Below are positions 1 to 7,598 of a DNA stretch of 43,492 nt, piece by piece (position 1 is the first letter of the stretch; each line of letters opens with the position of its first letter). Under the pieces are notes generated by a model, which was not told the DNA's origin, made no database searches, and worked only from the letters and a program-made list of their open reading frames with translations. The DNA is from Treponema sp. (GTDB lineage Bacteria; Spirochaetota; Spirochaetia; Treponematales; Breznakiellaceae). The position numbers were made by a program, and so were the translations under genes. The DNA lies in contig JAIRYT010000042.1 in NCBI GenBank assembly GCA_031267675.1, positions 1 through 43,492 of the forward strand, read 5' to 3'.

Positions 1-1
1 T

Positions 2-1984
2 ATTGATTTTTTAATTTTACAGTTTACCAAAATAACGGAATTTCAAAAGTATGATTTACCGTCAGAATTTGCGGAAAAGGCGCGTTATATAACCGGAGAT
101 TTAACGCCGTTCCCGGGCCGCTTTTCTTATGCCCGGTTTCCCTTCTTTCGGGAGATTGTAGATTTGTTCCATCCGTTAAATTCAATAAAAGAAATTGTTT
201 TAATGAAAGGCAGCCAGATAGGGGCAACGACCGGAGTATTGGAAACAATACTTTTGTATAACATAGCAAGCGATCCGAAAAGCCAGATGTATGTATCAGT
301 TGACAGCGGGCTAATGAAAACATCCGTACAGGTAAAAATTGAAAAAATGATAGACAACGCCGGGGTACGCGATTTGATTTTTAGCCAAAGCCGGAAAGCA
401 AAGGGCGCTAAAGATTCAGGGGATACGGCAAACGCCAAAGAATATCCGGGCGGCTTTTTGCATTTTTACGGTTCAAAAAGCCCTAAAGGATTCAGGGATA
501 AATCCTATATGGCGGCGGTATTGGACGAAATAGACGCATACCCCGATTCAATCAAAGCGGAGGGAAACGTTATTTCCCTGGCGCGGACTCGTACCAACGC
601 CTACAGGAACAAACGAAAAATATACTATGGGTCTACCCCGCTTGTTAAACAAACAAGCAAAATTGAAGGGCTTTATTTACAGGGCGATCAAAACAAGTAC
701 ACGGTTCCCTGCAAGCATTGCGGGGAATTTCAGGAATTGGTATGGCACGGAGAAACGGAAGACGGGGCGCGCTATGGCATTGTATGGGAAAATGACGAAA
801 ATTTTAATCCTATAACCGGCAATCCCAAAAAAGGAATTGAAAGCACGGTGGGCTATAAATGCCGCTATTGCGGCGGCATTATGAAAAATTTTGACAAGGA
901 GGTAATTATACCAAAGGGAAAGTGGGAACCTACGGCGGAAAGCAAAAACCCGGAATTAAAATCGTACCATATCAGCGCCTTGTATTGCCCGCCCGGTATG
1001 TTCAGCTGGGAGGACATGGTTTTGGAATGGGCGCAATGCTGGGATTTAAAAAATAACCGAGTTAAGGACAAAGAAAAATATCGGACTTTCAGAAACACGC
1101 TGCAGGGACTATCTTTTGAAGAGGCCGGAACTCAAATTCGTTACGAAAAGGCGGTTCTCTTTCGGCGGGCCGGATTTGTACGCGGGAAAATCCCCAATGA
1201 TTTATCAATGGAATACAACGGTGGCGCTATTCTTTTAGTTATTGCAAGCGTTGACGTTCAAAAGCACTGTTTATTTGTTGATGTTAAAGGGTATGCTGAA
1301 AACGGTGTTACATGGACAATTGATTTTTTCAGTATTGAAGGCGATACGGAAGATTTTAACGGCCCATGGGATAAATTGGACGCATTTATTGAAAATACGC
1401 TATACACGGCAACGGACGGCAAAGCGTATCATATTGCAATGACCTTAGTAGACTCCGGGTGGAATACCGATTATGTTTACGCCTTCGCTTCCCGGCATAG
1501 TTTCGGCGTGTATGCCTGTAAGGGCGTTGATTATATAAAGGCTGGAGAAACTTTTAAACTTTTTGACAAAGGAACGCTTGACCGCATAGGGCTGCCGCAG
1601 GCATATCATATTAACACAACGAAAATGAAAGACAGAATTTCAAATGCTTTTCAAAACGCGATGTGGCTTTCGGGCCAGGCACAGCCGTTATGGTATCCCA
1701 ATTTCCCGGATGATTTTCGGGATGATTATTTTAAAATGTTTGAGGCGGAAAACCGCGTTGACCAATATGACAGGGTTACAAATAAATATATACGCACGGT
1801 CTGGAAACAAAAACAGGGAGCAGACAATCATGCTTTTGATACGTTTGCGTATAATTTGGCGGCGCTTGAAATTTTCGCGGATACATGGTGCCGACATGTT
1901 TTGAATTTACCGGCCCTTGACCTTGACGCATTCTGGCAAAGCGCCGCCGAGGGCCAGTTTTATGAAACATTGCCGGGACGCTAA
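2..1984 (+). CDS. terL: Phage terminase large subunit, lambda gpA family (5' end cut by window edge)
   Basis: This is the ATP-driven DNA packaging motor and nuclease of a tailed phage. The frame is open from base 2, and the residues before the first possible internal start (TTG at 164) still fit the family, so the true start lies left of the window. A Walker A-like KGSQIGATTG is followed by a Walker B-like LDEIDAYP, two CxxC pairs (CKHC and CRYC) forming a zinc-knuckle-like insertion, and a C-terminal nuclease-like region containing VDVQ, VDVKGYAENG and LVDSGWNTDYV. The Walker A loop lacks the usual GKT, which is common in gpA-type enzymes. It leads the head operon, with the gpW-like and portal genes directly downstream. 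The family call is secure; activity is inferred. Confidence 0.93.
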   Translation: MDFLILQFTKITEFQKYDLPSEFAEKARYITGDLTPFPGRFSYARFPFFREIVDLFHPLNSIKEIVLMKGSQIGATTGVLETILLYNIASDPKSQMYVSVDSGLMKTSVQVKIEKMIDNAGVRDLIFSQSRKAKGAKDSGDTANAKEYPGGFLHFYGSKSPKGFRDKSYMAAVLDEIDAYPDSIKAEGNVISLARTRTNAYRNKRKIYYGSTPLVKQTSKIEGLYLQGDQNKYTVPCKHCGEFQELVWHGETEDGARYGIVWENDENFNPITGNPKKGIESTVGYKCRYCGGIMKNFDKEVIIPKGKWEPTAESKNPELKSYHISALYCPPGMFSWEDMVLEWAQCWDLKNNRVKDKEKYRTFRNTLQGLSFEEAGTQIRYEKAVLFRRAGFVRGKIPNDLSMEYNGGAILLVIASVDVQKHCLFVDVKGYAENGVTWTIDFFSIEGDTEDFNGPWDKLDAFIENTLYTATDGKAYHIAMTLVDSGWNTDYVYAFASRHSFGVYACKGVDYIKAGETFKLFDKGTLDRIGLPQAYHINTTKMKDRISNAFQNAMWLSGQAQPLWYPNFPDDFRDDYFKMFEAENRVDQYDRVTNKYIRTVWKQKQGADNHAFDTFAYNLAALEIFADTWCRHVLNLPALDLDAFWQSAAEGQFYETLPGR

Positions 1985-2024
1985 TGATTAAAGAAATAAC
2001 GGTTTTATATTTTATTGAAAAGTT

Positions 2025-2030
2025 TATAGC
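2025..2030 (+). promoter_or_regulatory. TATAGC box between terminase and gpW-like gene
   Basis: The hexamer TATAGC lies in the 77-base gap after the terminase, in an A/T-rich context. The same hexamer recurs in prophage intergenic spaces at 4690, 4728, 6443 and 14135. No TTGACA-like -35 element sits at the right distance, so it may be an activator-dependent phage promoter -10 or another recognition site. This is pattern recognition only. Confidence 0.3.
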
Positions 2031-2061
2031 GTTATGAAAAACAAAAAAGGAATATTGAAAC

Positions 2062-2352
2062 ATGATAATTGACGAAAATCACCCGGCGCTTTCGGGCCAT
2101 AGTGATTATGACGAATTACAGAATTCAAAAATTCTTTTAATTGAAGTTGACAAGGCAATCGCCGTACTACTTTCGGGCGGTTCGCAATCTTATACGGTGG
2201 ATACAGGGCAAACACAGCTTGCCGTTACAAAAAATGATATAGGAAAATTAAACACAATGCGGGAAGGTTTAATCAGCCGGATTGAATATTATGAAAACAA
2301 ACTCGGTATAGGAAAGGGGCCGGGAATGACAAGGGTGGTTCCGTTATGGTAA
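2062..2352 (+). CDS. gpW-like head-tail joining protein
   Basis: A 96-residue protein in the position of lambda gpW, between terminase and portal. The pattern of an N-terminal helix (LIEVDKAIAVLLSGG), a short beta hairpin (QSYTVDTGQTQLAV) and a final helix (IGKLNTMREGLISRIEYYE) matches the gpW/small-connector fold, where the protein plugs the portal and prepares it for tail attachment. An AAGG-type ribosome site precedes the ATG, and the 3' end overlaps the portal start by 7 bases, implying translational coupling. The family assignment rests on position and secondary-structure pattern, so it is probable rather than certain. Confidence 0.7.
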   Translation: MIIDENHPALSGHSDYDELQNSKILLIEVDKAIAVLLSGGSQSYTVDTGQTQLAVTKNDIGKLNTMREGLISRIEYYENKLGIGKGPGMTRVVPLW

Positions 2353-4052
2353 CAATAAGCAAAGCGGCAAAGATTGACGATGTTTTAATGTACTATGCCA
2401 GCGATGTTATTAACTCCACTATTCCAGGCGATCTTTTTGACGGTGATAAATTTCCGGGCTCCTTCGGGTTTACACGAAATTATTTTATTGAAAACGGAAT
2501 TGATTATTATACTTTGCGGCACAGGTCAATGCACTTGTTTGTTGAAAATTCCTATTTTGGGGGCATTATAAAACGTATGCTCCGCAATGAAATATTTACC
2601 GGAATGTACCCGGAAAGCACGCCCATTAGCGCCGTTATATGGCCTGATTTATCCGAAGAGGAGCGCGAGGCAGAGGCGGTTAGATGTTCAGAAATGATGT
2701 CAACAGCTTTTTCCCTTTACGGCAATGATTACAGCGTTTTTGATTATAAGCAGCAGCATACTTTTGGGGAATTTCAGAATCAGGTTAGATTGGAAAGTAT
2801 TTTATGCGGGGACGGGATTATTGTATCACGAATAAATCAGCAGACCCGCCTTCCGTGCTGGCAGTTTATAAACGGCAATCATATAAAAACACCGCCAGAA
2901 TATCATATTGCCGGAGGGCATGAAATAAAGCACGGCGTTGAATTGGACAGGCAGGGCCGCCATGCCGCTTATTGGATCGAAGAATTTGACAAGAGCGGGG
3001 ACGGTTTTACCTATACCCGGATTTCGGTATGGGGGGAAAAATCGAAGCGCCAAATTTCATGGATGGTTTACGGCGGGGAAAAATTACTTGACCACACGCG
3101 GGGCACGCCGCTTTTGGCAAATTGTTTATTTATGCTCAAAGACCTTGACCGATACCGGGACGCGGAAGTCCGGGCGGCGGTTATAAATTCAATCCTGCCC
3201 TTATTTATTAAGCGGACTCCGACTTCAAAAGCCGGGACTAATCCTATTTCCGGCTTTTTGGAAAAAAAGGCGCAAAACAACCCGCGCCCGGAAGTTAAAA
3301 TTGACGGAAAGCCTGTAAGCGAGGCAAACACGCCAGCAGTAGGGTTTAACACGCCTGGTTTAATTATGGACAGGCTGGAGGCCGGGGAAGCGCCTGAAAG
3401 TTTTCAGACAAACCGGCCTAATGTCAATTTTGGAAAGTTTGAAGAAATAATAGTTTCGGCAATATGCTGGCAGAATGAAATTCCGCCAGAAATTGTTTTA
3501 ATGCGCTTTAATACTTCATACAGCGCATCGCGGCAGGCAAATAATGAATATGAAATAACCTTAAATTTCAGGGCTTTCAAGAATTCAAAAGATTTTTGCC
3601 AGATTATTTTTAATGAATTTATAATTCAATCGGTTTTAACAGGCGATCTGGTTATGCCCGGATTTATGGCGGTCATGTTTGCGCCAGAGGAATGGCGGCT
3701 GCGCGGCGCGTGGTTAAAGTGTGAATGGCGCGGGCTTTCGCGGGGTTCCGTAGATATATTGAAAGAGGTTAATGCCTATACAAAGGCGTTAAATTTTAAC
3801 TGCATTACAAAGGATATTATATGCCGCCGTTTAACCGGAATGAGTTATAACGCGGTTATGTATATACGCAAAAGAGAGAAACAGTTAGGGGAACGGCTCG
3901 GCCTTGTTTCGGCGGAAGACGAAAACAACAACGGCGAGCCGGTATATGGCGGCGCAAGGGAAAAATCGGAAGAGCGCGATTTTGAAATTTCCGAATTGAA
4001 GGAATCAATTCAGGATTTAATGGGCATGATTGAAAACAGGAGGGTATCATAG
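2346..4052 (+). CDS. Phage portal protein, lambda gpB family
   Basis: A 568-residue protein of the size and position of lambda-family portals, which form the dodecameric ring at the unique capsid vertex through which DNA enters and leaves. Recognisable stretches include an N-terminal YFIENGIDYYTLRHRS, the wing-like NGNHIKTPPEYH with HEIKHGVELD, and the stem/clip region LMRFNTSYSASRQANNEYE, whose SYSASR is a typical lambda-portal motif. The C-terminal 60 residues are charged and helical. It overlaps the upstream gpW-like gene and the downstream XhlA-like gene (1 base), so the three genes are probably translationally coupled. Confidence 0.9.
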   Translation: MVTISKAAKIDDVLMYYASDVINSTIPGDLFDGDKFPGSFGFTRNYFIENGIDYYTLRHRSMHLFVENSYFGGIIKRMLRNEIFTGMYPESTPISAVIWPDLSEEEREAEAVRCSEMMSTAFSLYGNDYSVFDYKQQHTFGEFQNQVRLESILCGDGIIVSRINQQTRLPCWQFINGNHIKTPPEYHIAGGHEIKHGVELDRQGRHAAYWIEEFDKSGDGFTYTRISVWGEKSKRQISWMVYGGEKLLDHTRGTPLLANCLFMLKDLDRYRDAEVRAAVINSILPLFIKRTPTSKAGTNPISGFLEKKAQNNPRPEVKIDGKPVSEANTPAVGFNTPGLIMDRLEAGEAPESFQTNRPNVNFGKFEEIIVSAICWQNEIPPEIVLMRFNTSYSASRQANNEYEITLNFRAFKNSKDFCQIIFNEFIIQSVLTGDLVMPGFMAVMFAPEEWRLRGAWLKCEWRGLSRGSVDILKEVNAYTKALNFNCITKDIICRRLTGMSYNAVMYIRKREKQLGERLGLVSAEDENNNGEPVYGGAREKSEERDFEISELKESIQDLMGMIENRRVS

Positions 4053-4378
4053 TGGCCAATGAAATTGATTTTGAAAAATATTTTGAAGAAAAAATAAACT
4101 CCCTAAAAGAATTTATTAACGAAAAATTTAAAAACATGGAAACACAAACACAAACAATTATCAAGAATATTGAAAAAGATGTCGGTCATGCCCATGAAAA
4201 AATAAGGAATCAGGAAAACAGGATGAAAATCATTGAAACACATATTTCTTTATTTAAAGACAAAGATAAAGAAAAAATAAGCGCATGGAAAAAAATTCAG
4301 GAGTCTTTTTGGGGCTGGTTAGTGCCCTTTGTTTTATTGGCGGTGTTATACGCGCTTTCAAAGGGATATTTAAAGTAG
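4052..4378 (+). CDS. XhlA-like coiled-coil membrane protein (lysis accessory)
   Basis: A 108-residue protein starting with GTG that overlaps the portal stop. Residues about 5-80 form a highly charged helix suited to a coiled coil (EIDFEKYFEEKINSLKEFI onwards). Residues about 88-106 form one membrane span (GWLVPFVLLAVLYALSKGY). This layout, coiled coil then C-terminal anchor, is that of the haemolysin XhlA/holin-accessory family found next to phage lysis genes. With the membrane protein, spanins and peptidase downstream, it probably belongs to the lysis module. Function is inferred from architecture and context. Confidence 0.6.
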   Translation: MANEIDFEKYFEEKINSLKEFINEKFKNMETQTQTIIKNIEKDVGHAHEKIRNQENRMKIIETHISLFKDKDKEKISAWKKIQESFWGWLVPFVLLAVLYALSKGYLK

Positions 4379-4402
4379 AGAAAAAGATGACTAAAATAAT
4401 AA

Positions 4403-4422
4403 TACTTGCGTCAACGCAAGTA
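4403..4422. terminator. Palindrome TACTTGCGT-CA-ACGCAAGTA
   Basis: A perfect 9-bp inverted repeat with a 2-base centre, in the space between the XhlA-like gene and the minus-strand HTH gene. Its 14-base core (4406-4419) is the reverse complement of the palindrome at 12388-12401, which also lies just past the end of a minus-strand HTH gene. It could be a terminator for convergent transcripts or a protein-binding site. The flanks are A/T-rich rather than a clean T run, so terminator function is less certain here than at 12388. Confidence 0.5.
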
Positions 4423-4437
4423 TATAACTGATAAAAT

Positions 4438-4623
4438 CTATTTTTTGCCAGTTTTGGGTGGGCGGCCTTTACCCGGAACATTGCGGATTATTTCAAGCGC
4501 CGATTTGTCATAAACAGCGCTTTTTGTGATTGGTTCTATTCCGGCCCGCTGTAACCTTGTTTCAACCGCCCGGCGCTTTATCCCCAAAATTTCCGCCATT
4601 TCTTCAATCGTTAATCCTTCCAT
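4438..4623 (-). CDS. Small helix-turn-helix protein
   Basis: A 61-residue basic protein. Residues about 4-27 (LTIEEMAEILGIKRRAVETR) read as a helix-turn-helix of the MerR/DNA-binding excisionase-like or sigma-region-4-like kind, and the C-terminus is a basic tail (GKGRPPKTGKK). It lies antiparallel to the surrounding head and lysis genes, as a small independent regulator or morphogenesis-module moron would. A near-perfect palindrome sits 15 bases past its stop and is shared with another HTH gene at 12405-12674. The ribosome site is weak. DNA binding is inferred; the target is unknown. Confidence 0.55.
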   Translation of the reverse strand: MEGLTIEEMAEILGIKRRAVETRLQRAGIEPITKSAVYDKSALEIIRNVPGKGRPPKTGKK

Positions 4624-4727
4624 ACCCTATTATCGCCAGAAATAGAAAAGGCATTAACACAAAAAAACACAAGTATGATAAAAAGATTTTATAGCACTCC
4701 CCTGTCGTGAAAAATATTTGAAATGTT

Positions 4728-4733
4728 TATAGC
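4728..4733 (+). promoter_or_regulatory. TATAGC box upstream of the small membrane protein
   Basis: TATAGC followed by ATG-like sequence in the A/T-rich 172-base gap before the gene at 4796; a second TATAGC lies at 4690 in the same gap. It is one of five such hexamers confined to prophage intergenic space here. Placed 68 bases before the gene, it could mark a phage promoter for the lysis genes. No matching -35 was found. Confidence 0.3.
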
Positions 4734-4795
4734 ATGAAAATAACAAAACATTTTAATTTAATGAAAATTGTTTTTAATTTTTAAGGAGAATTTTT

Positions 4796-5206
4796 ATGAA
4801 AAACACTAAAACCGAGCAGCTTGTCTGGCTGGTTATTGCGGTTCTCTTGACGGCGGGTATGATTTTCTTTATTAAAGACAGCGGTGTGGCCAGCGCTCTT
4901 GCCGGAACACTAACCGGGGTGGTTAGTATTTTTATAGGAGTTGACATTGCGGTTTTAATCAAAAAGACAAGTGCCCTGCCGGCCGGAGAATACAAAGAAA
5001 TAAATAAAAGTCGTTATATTGCGGCTGGTATTATCTTTGCGCTTTTGCTTTGCGAGGCGTTCTTTATTTCCGCTTACTATGGGCGGAATTGCGATGGGCT
5101 TTATACTTCTTTCGGCATAGGAATTTTAATTGTTATTGGCGGTCTTATTGCGGGGATTGAAGGAAATAAACTTGTAACCGAAACAGTGCCTCCGGCAAAC
5201 AGTTAA
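4796..5206 (+). CDS. Four-span small membrane protein, candidate holin
   Basis: A 136-residue hydrophobic protein with about four predicted membrane spans (residues about 8-28, 31-55, 74-95 and 104-121) and a charged link between spans two and three (KKTSALPAGEYKEINKSR). A strong AAGGAG ribosome site precedes the ATG. I do not recognise a family by sequence. It lies directly before an i-spanin/o-spanin pair and a peptidase, which makes a holin or antiholin the natural guess: such proteins open the inner membrane for the endolysin. Other small phage membrane proteins, for example superinfection exclusion factors, remain possible. Confidence 0.5.
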   Translation: MKNTKTEQLVWLVIAVLLTAGMIFFIKDSGVASALAGTLTGVVSIFIGVDIAVLIKKTSALPAGEYKEINKSRYIAAGIIFALLLCEAFFISAYYGRNCDGLYTSFGIGILIVIGGLIAGIEGNKLVTETVPPANS

Positions 5207-5225
5207 ATAAAAAGGCGGTCAAGAA

Positions 5226-5513
5226 ATGATGGGTTATATTATTTTGGGCGCTTTTATTTTTCTTGTTGTTTCTTGCGCCGCTTCCTTTTTCGGCGGCCTG
5301 CGGCTGGGCCGCCGTCAAATGCAAAGCGAATATGAAGAGGAAGCCCGCAGAAAAGCGCAAGATGAAAAGGATTATCAAAAAGCAAAGCAAGATATTAAAC
5401 AGGAGGCATTTGGCAATGCTGAAAAAGAAAAGGCTAAACTTTCTGGCGGCGATAGTGGCCGCGAGCGTTTTGACAATATCAATAGCAGCCTGCGCGGGGG
5501 TTCCCCGCGTTGA
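5226..5513 (+). CDS. Rz-like inner-membrane spanin subunit
   Basis: A 95-residue protein with an N-terminal membrane anchor (residues about 4-22, YIILGAFIFLVVSCAASFF) followed by a long, very charged helix (QMQSEYEEEARRKAQDEKDY onwards). That is the i-spanin layout: anchored in the inner membrane with a periplasmic coiled coil that reaches the outer-membrane partner. The decisive context is a second gene in another frame starting inside it at 5416 and encoding a small lipoprotein. The C-terminus is Gly/Ser-rich. Two-component spanins fuse inner and outer membranes at the end of lysis in Gram-negative hosts, which fits a spirochaete host. Confidence 0.7.
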   Translation: MMGYIILGAFIFLVVSCAASFFGGLRLGRRQMQSEYEEEARRKAQDEKDYQKAKQDIKQEAFGNAEKEKAKLSGGDSGRERFDNINSSLRGGSPR

Positions 5514-5703
5514 ATATGTCCATGAAATACCGGATGTTACCTTTCCAGTTTTTCCGCTCCCTGATTGTGTTGCCTATAACGAGGATACCGATACGGTTTC
5601 AATGCCCCTGTGGTATTGGCAGAAAATCGCGGAATACAAAATAGACGTTGACGCGATAGCGGAATATTTGACCAGGATTGGAGAAATAGGAGCAGAGGAA
5701 TAA
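5416..5703 (+). CDS. Rz1-like outer-membrane spanin lipoprotein, overlapping the i-spanin
   Basis: A 95-residue lipoprotein read in a different frame from the gene at 5226-5513 and overlapping its last 98 bases. The start is the ATG at 5416, chosen because AGGAGG lies 9 bases upstream and because it produces a basic n-region (MLKKKRLNF), a hydrophobic core and a lipobox ISIAAC with Cys26. The mature part contains the o-spanin-like Pro-rich stretch VTFPVFPLPD and an amphipathic C-terminus WYWQKIAEYKIDVDAIAEYL, reminiscent of Rz1-like proteins. Its embedding in the i-spanin frame is the classical spanin gene arrangement. The ORF is open further upstream, but that longer version has no lipoprotein signal at its start. 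Confidence 0.72.
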   Translation: MLKKKRLNFLAAIVAASVLTISIAACAGVPRVEYVHEIPDVTFPVFPLPDCVAYNEDTDTVSMPLWYWQKIAEYKIDVDAIAEYLTRIGEIGAEE

Positions 5704-5721
5704 ACGCTATCGGAGGATTTT

Positions 5722-5757
5722 ATGATGGCTGGGAAGAATCGAAGGGGCGCGGTTTGA
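5722..5757 (+). pseudogene. Strong ribosome site followed by an 11-codon aborted frame, likely the original peptidase start
   Basis: A near-ideal GGAGGA at 5712-5717 precedes ATGATG at 5722, but the frame ends after 11 codons. One base downstream the next frame is open and runs straight into the C39-like peptidase (RFEKLIADSIGITDMEKIGD). Removing one G from the GGGG run at 5744-5747 would give a continuous protein of about 231 residues. Either a one-base insertion has shortened the peptidase, or ribosomes slip here, or the leader peptide couples translation to the ATG at 5792. Confidence 0.45.
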
Positions 5758-5791
5758 AAAGTTAATCGCCGATTCCATCGGAATAACAGAT

Positions 5792-6418
5792 ATGGAAAAA
5801 ATAGGGGATTTGATGATAATACATAATATAAGCAGCGGAAAAGACAATTATTCACAAAGAAACAATGAGGTCAGGCCGCTTTCTTCATGCAACACTACCA
5901 GCATGGTTATGGCAACAAGTTACAGTAACGAATTATGGGGCCGTTTTTGGGAAAGCCCCTTTTGCAATAAATATAAACAATTTTCACAGCCGGAAGACCG
6001 GCTGCAACAGGCGCTTATCGACTGGAAGCTGGAGCCGACCAGTCATTATGATTTAATGAAGGGCTATAATAAATTTATGGGAGGCAGTATTGATTCTTTT
6101 TCTGTTTCGGCCCCGCTTAAAGAATTGATTGACGAGCTGCTTTCCGGAAGGCCGTGGGTAGCTTCCGGGACTTTTCCGGGCTGGCCCGAACCGGAAAAAA
6201 AACCTTTAGGTCATATTGTCTGCGTTGTCGGTATGCACTATGAAACAAACCCTTATAAACCCGCCGCAATGATAATTGATGATCCCTATGGCAATACAAT
6301 GAACAACTGGAAGGGAAGCGGAAACGATATTGTCATTCCGTTTGAAAAATTTGCGGCATGGTTTAAGCCGGTGAATAACGGCGAGATTTTTTGGGCGCAT
6401 TGTTTTATGCCATTTTGA
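5792..6418 (+). CDS. C39-like cysteine peptidase, candidate endolysin
   Basis: A 208-residue protein whose residues line up with the peptidase C39-like fold of papain-type enzymes: Cys33 in LSSCNTTSMVMA, His141 in GHIVCVVG and Asp164 in IIDDPYGN form the expected triad order. There is no signal peptide. It follows directly after the spanin pair, so a peptidoglycan-cleaving role (endolysin, probably an amidase or endopeptidase) released by the holin is the best inference. A structural or processing peptidase is the alternative. The first good start with a ribosome site lies at 5722 in a different frame; ATG 5792 itself has no strong ribosome site, so the N-terminus is uncertain. Confidence 0.65.
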   Translation: MEKIGDLMIIHNISSGKDNYSQRNNEVRPLSSCNTTSMVMATSYSNELWGRFWESPFCNKYKQFSQPEDRLQQALIDWKLEPTSHYDLMKGYNKFMGGSIDSFSVSAPLKELIDELLSGRPWVASGTFPGWPEPEKKPLGHIVCVVGMHYETNPYKPAAMIIDDPYGNTMNNWKGSGNDIVIPFEKFAAWFKPVNNGEIFWAHCFMPF

Positions 6419-6442
6419 AAAAATGAAAAATTTTTAAAAGTA

Positions 6443-6448
6443 TATAGC
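6443..6448 (+). promoter_or_regulatory. TATAGC box upstream of the head protease
   Basis: TATAGC followed by ATGGGGG in the 64-base gap between the peptidase and the head-protease gene, preceded by a T/A-rich stretch. It matches the boxes at 2025 and 4728 in sequence and in location between modules. It may start a transcript for the capsid genes. No standard -35 element accompanies it. Confidence 0.3.
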
Positions 6449-6482
6449 ATGGGGGAAAGGAGAAAGGATTTAATTTAAGACA

Positions 6483-7595
6483 ATGAAAATTTTAATTGAC
6501 GATGTAATAGGCGGCTGGTACGGTATAGGGGAACGCGGGATTTCCGAAAAGCTGGCTGCAATTACGGACGGGGAAGAAATTGAAATAATCATTAACTCGC
6601 CGGGCGGCGATTGCTACGAGGCAATCGCAATTTTTAATTTAATACGGAGCTATGCAAAAACCCACGCGGTTTCGGTTCGCATAAACGGCCTCGCGGCAAG
6701 CGCGGCCACTTATATTGCTTTGGCGGCGCGGACGGTTAGACCGGAAAGTAAAATTATAATTTCAGAAAATTCAATTTTTATGATTCATAACCCCTGGATT
6801 TATATATGGGGTGATTACCGGGAATTATCAAAGTTTGCCGATTATATGGCGCAGCTTGCGTCCATGTTTGGAAGTACCTACAGCGCCGTGTCAAAACAAA
6901 CGGAAAAGAAAGTCCGCGAGCTAATGGACGCAGAAACATATTTAGTTGGAGAGGATATTGTTTCAAACGGTTTTGCAAATTCCTTTGAAAAAATAAACGA
7001 AACCGAAAACGCGGGCGCGGGTTTAAGCCGCGATTCTTTGCTTGTCAACGCGCGGGCAAGCATTGAAAAAATGGCGGAAACGGTGCGGGTCAATTTTAAA
7101 AAAGAAACTCTAGACCGGGCAGCCGCCTTAATTAGCATGAACGCTTTTAAAAACGCGCCCGGCGGGGGCGCAAAAAATATCACATTTCAAACGCCGCAGG
7201 GCAATGTCCCTTCCGGCAATGAAGGGGGCATTATGAACGAAGAGGAATTGCGGGAAAAATATCCGGCCCTTTACAATGCAGTTTTTGAAAAGGGCAAGAC
7301 GGCGGGAGCGGAGGCCGCTCTTGAAAAAGAGCGCGAGCGCGTGGGGGCACACCTTGACCTTGGGGAAAAAGCGGGGGAGGCCGGAATGAAGGCTGCCGCA
7401 AAATTCATCAGGGAAGGCGCGGCGGTTTCAAGCGACAAGGTGCACGCGGAATATATCGCGCTTTTGGCAAACAATAAAAACATTGAAAACCGGAACGCCG
7501 ACAATCCGGGCGATACGAATTTGGCTGTCGATGATGATGACGCGAAGCTCGAAGCGGCATTTAATTCAGGCGTAAAAGCGGGCATGGGGGAATAA
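6483..7595 (+). CDS. ClpP-like phage head maturation protease with C-terminal scaffold region
   Basis: A 370-residue protein. Residues 1-175 are a ClpP-fold serine protease of the lambda gpC/S49 type: INSPGGDCYEA marks the oxyanion loop, Ser73 lies in LAASAAT and His102 in MIHNP. The last 120 residues (after about residue 250) are helical, Ala/Glu-rich and charged (EKGKTAGAEAALEKERERV), as in scaffold proteins. In lambda, gpC and the scaffold Nu3 are made from one frame with an internal start; the same arrangement is visible here (see 7233-7595). The enzyme would assemble inside the procapsid, direct shell assembly through its scaffold tail, then cleave itself and other head proteins. Confidence 0.88.
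   Translation: MKILIDDVIGGWYGIGERGISEKLAAITDGEEIEIIINSPGGDCYEAIAIFNLIRSYAKTHAVSVRINGLAASAATYIALAARTVRPESKIIISENSIFMIHNPWIYIWGDYRELSKFADYMAQLASMFGSTYSAVSKQTEKKVRELMDAETYLVGEDIVSNGFANSFEKINETENAGAGLSRDSLLVNARASIEKMAETVRVNFKKETLDRAAALISMNAFKNAPGGGAKNITFQTPQGNVPSGNEGGIMNEEELREKYPALYNAVFEKGKTAGAEAALEKERERVGAHLDLGEKAGEAGMKAAAKFIREGAAVSSDKVHAEYIALLANNKNIENRNADNPGDTNLAVDDDDAKLEAAFNSGVKAGMGE
7233..7595 (+). CDS. Nested in-frame scaffold protein (Nu3-like)
   Basis: An ATG at 7233 inside the protease gene and in the same frame is preceded by GAAGGGGG at a usable distance and opens a 120-residue protein (MNEEELREKYPALYNAVFEK onwards). It is a highly charged helical protein of scaffold type. Lambda and relatives make their scaffold this way from the 3' half of the protease gene, usually in large molar excess over the protease. 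A Gly/Pro-rich linker (NAPGGGAKN) separates it from the protease domain. Internal initiation is inferred, not shown. Confidence 0.55.
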   Translation: MNEEELREKYPALYNAVFEKGKTAGAEAALEKERERVGAHLDLGEKAGEAGMKAAAKFIREGAAVSSDKVHAEYIALLANNKNIENRNADNPGDTNLAVDDDDAKLEAAFNSGVKAGMGE

Positions 7596-7598
7596 AAT

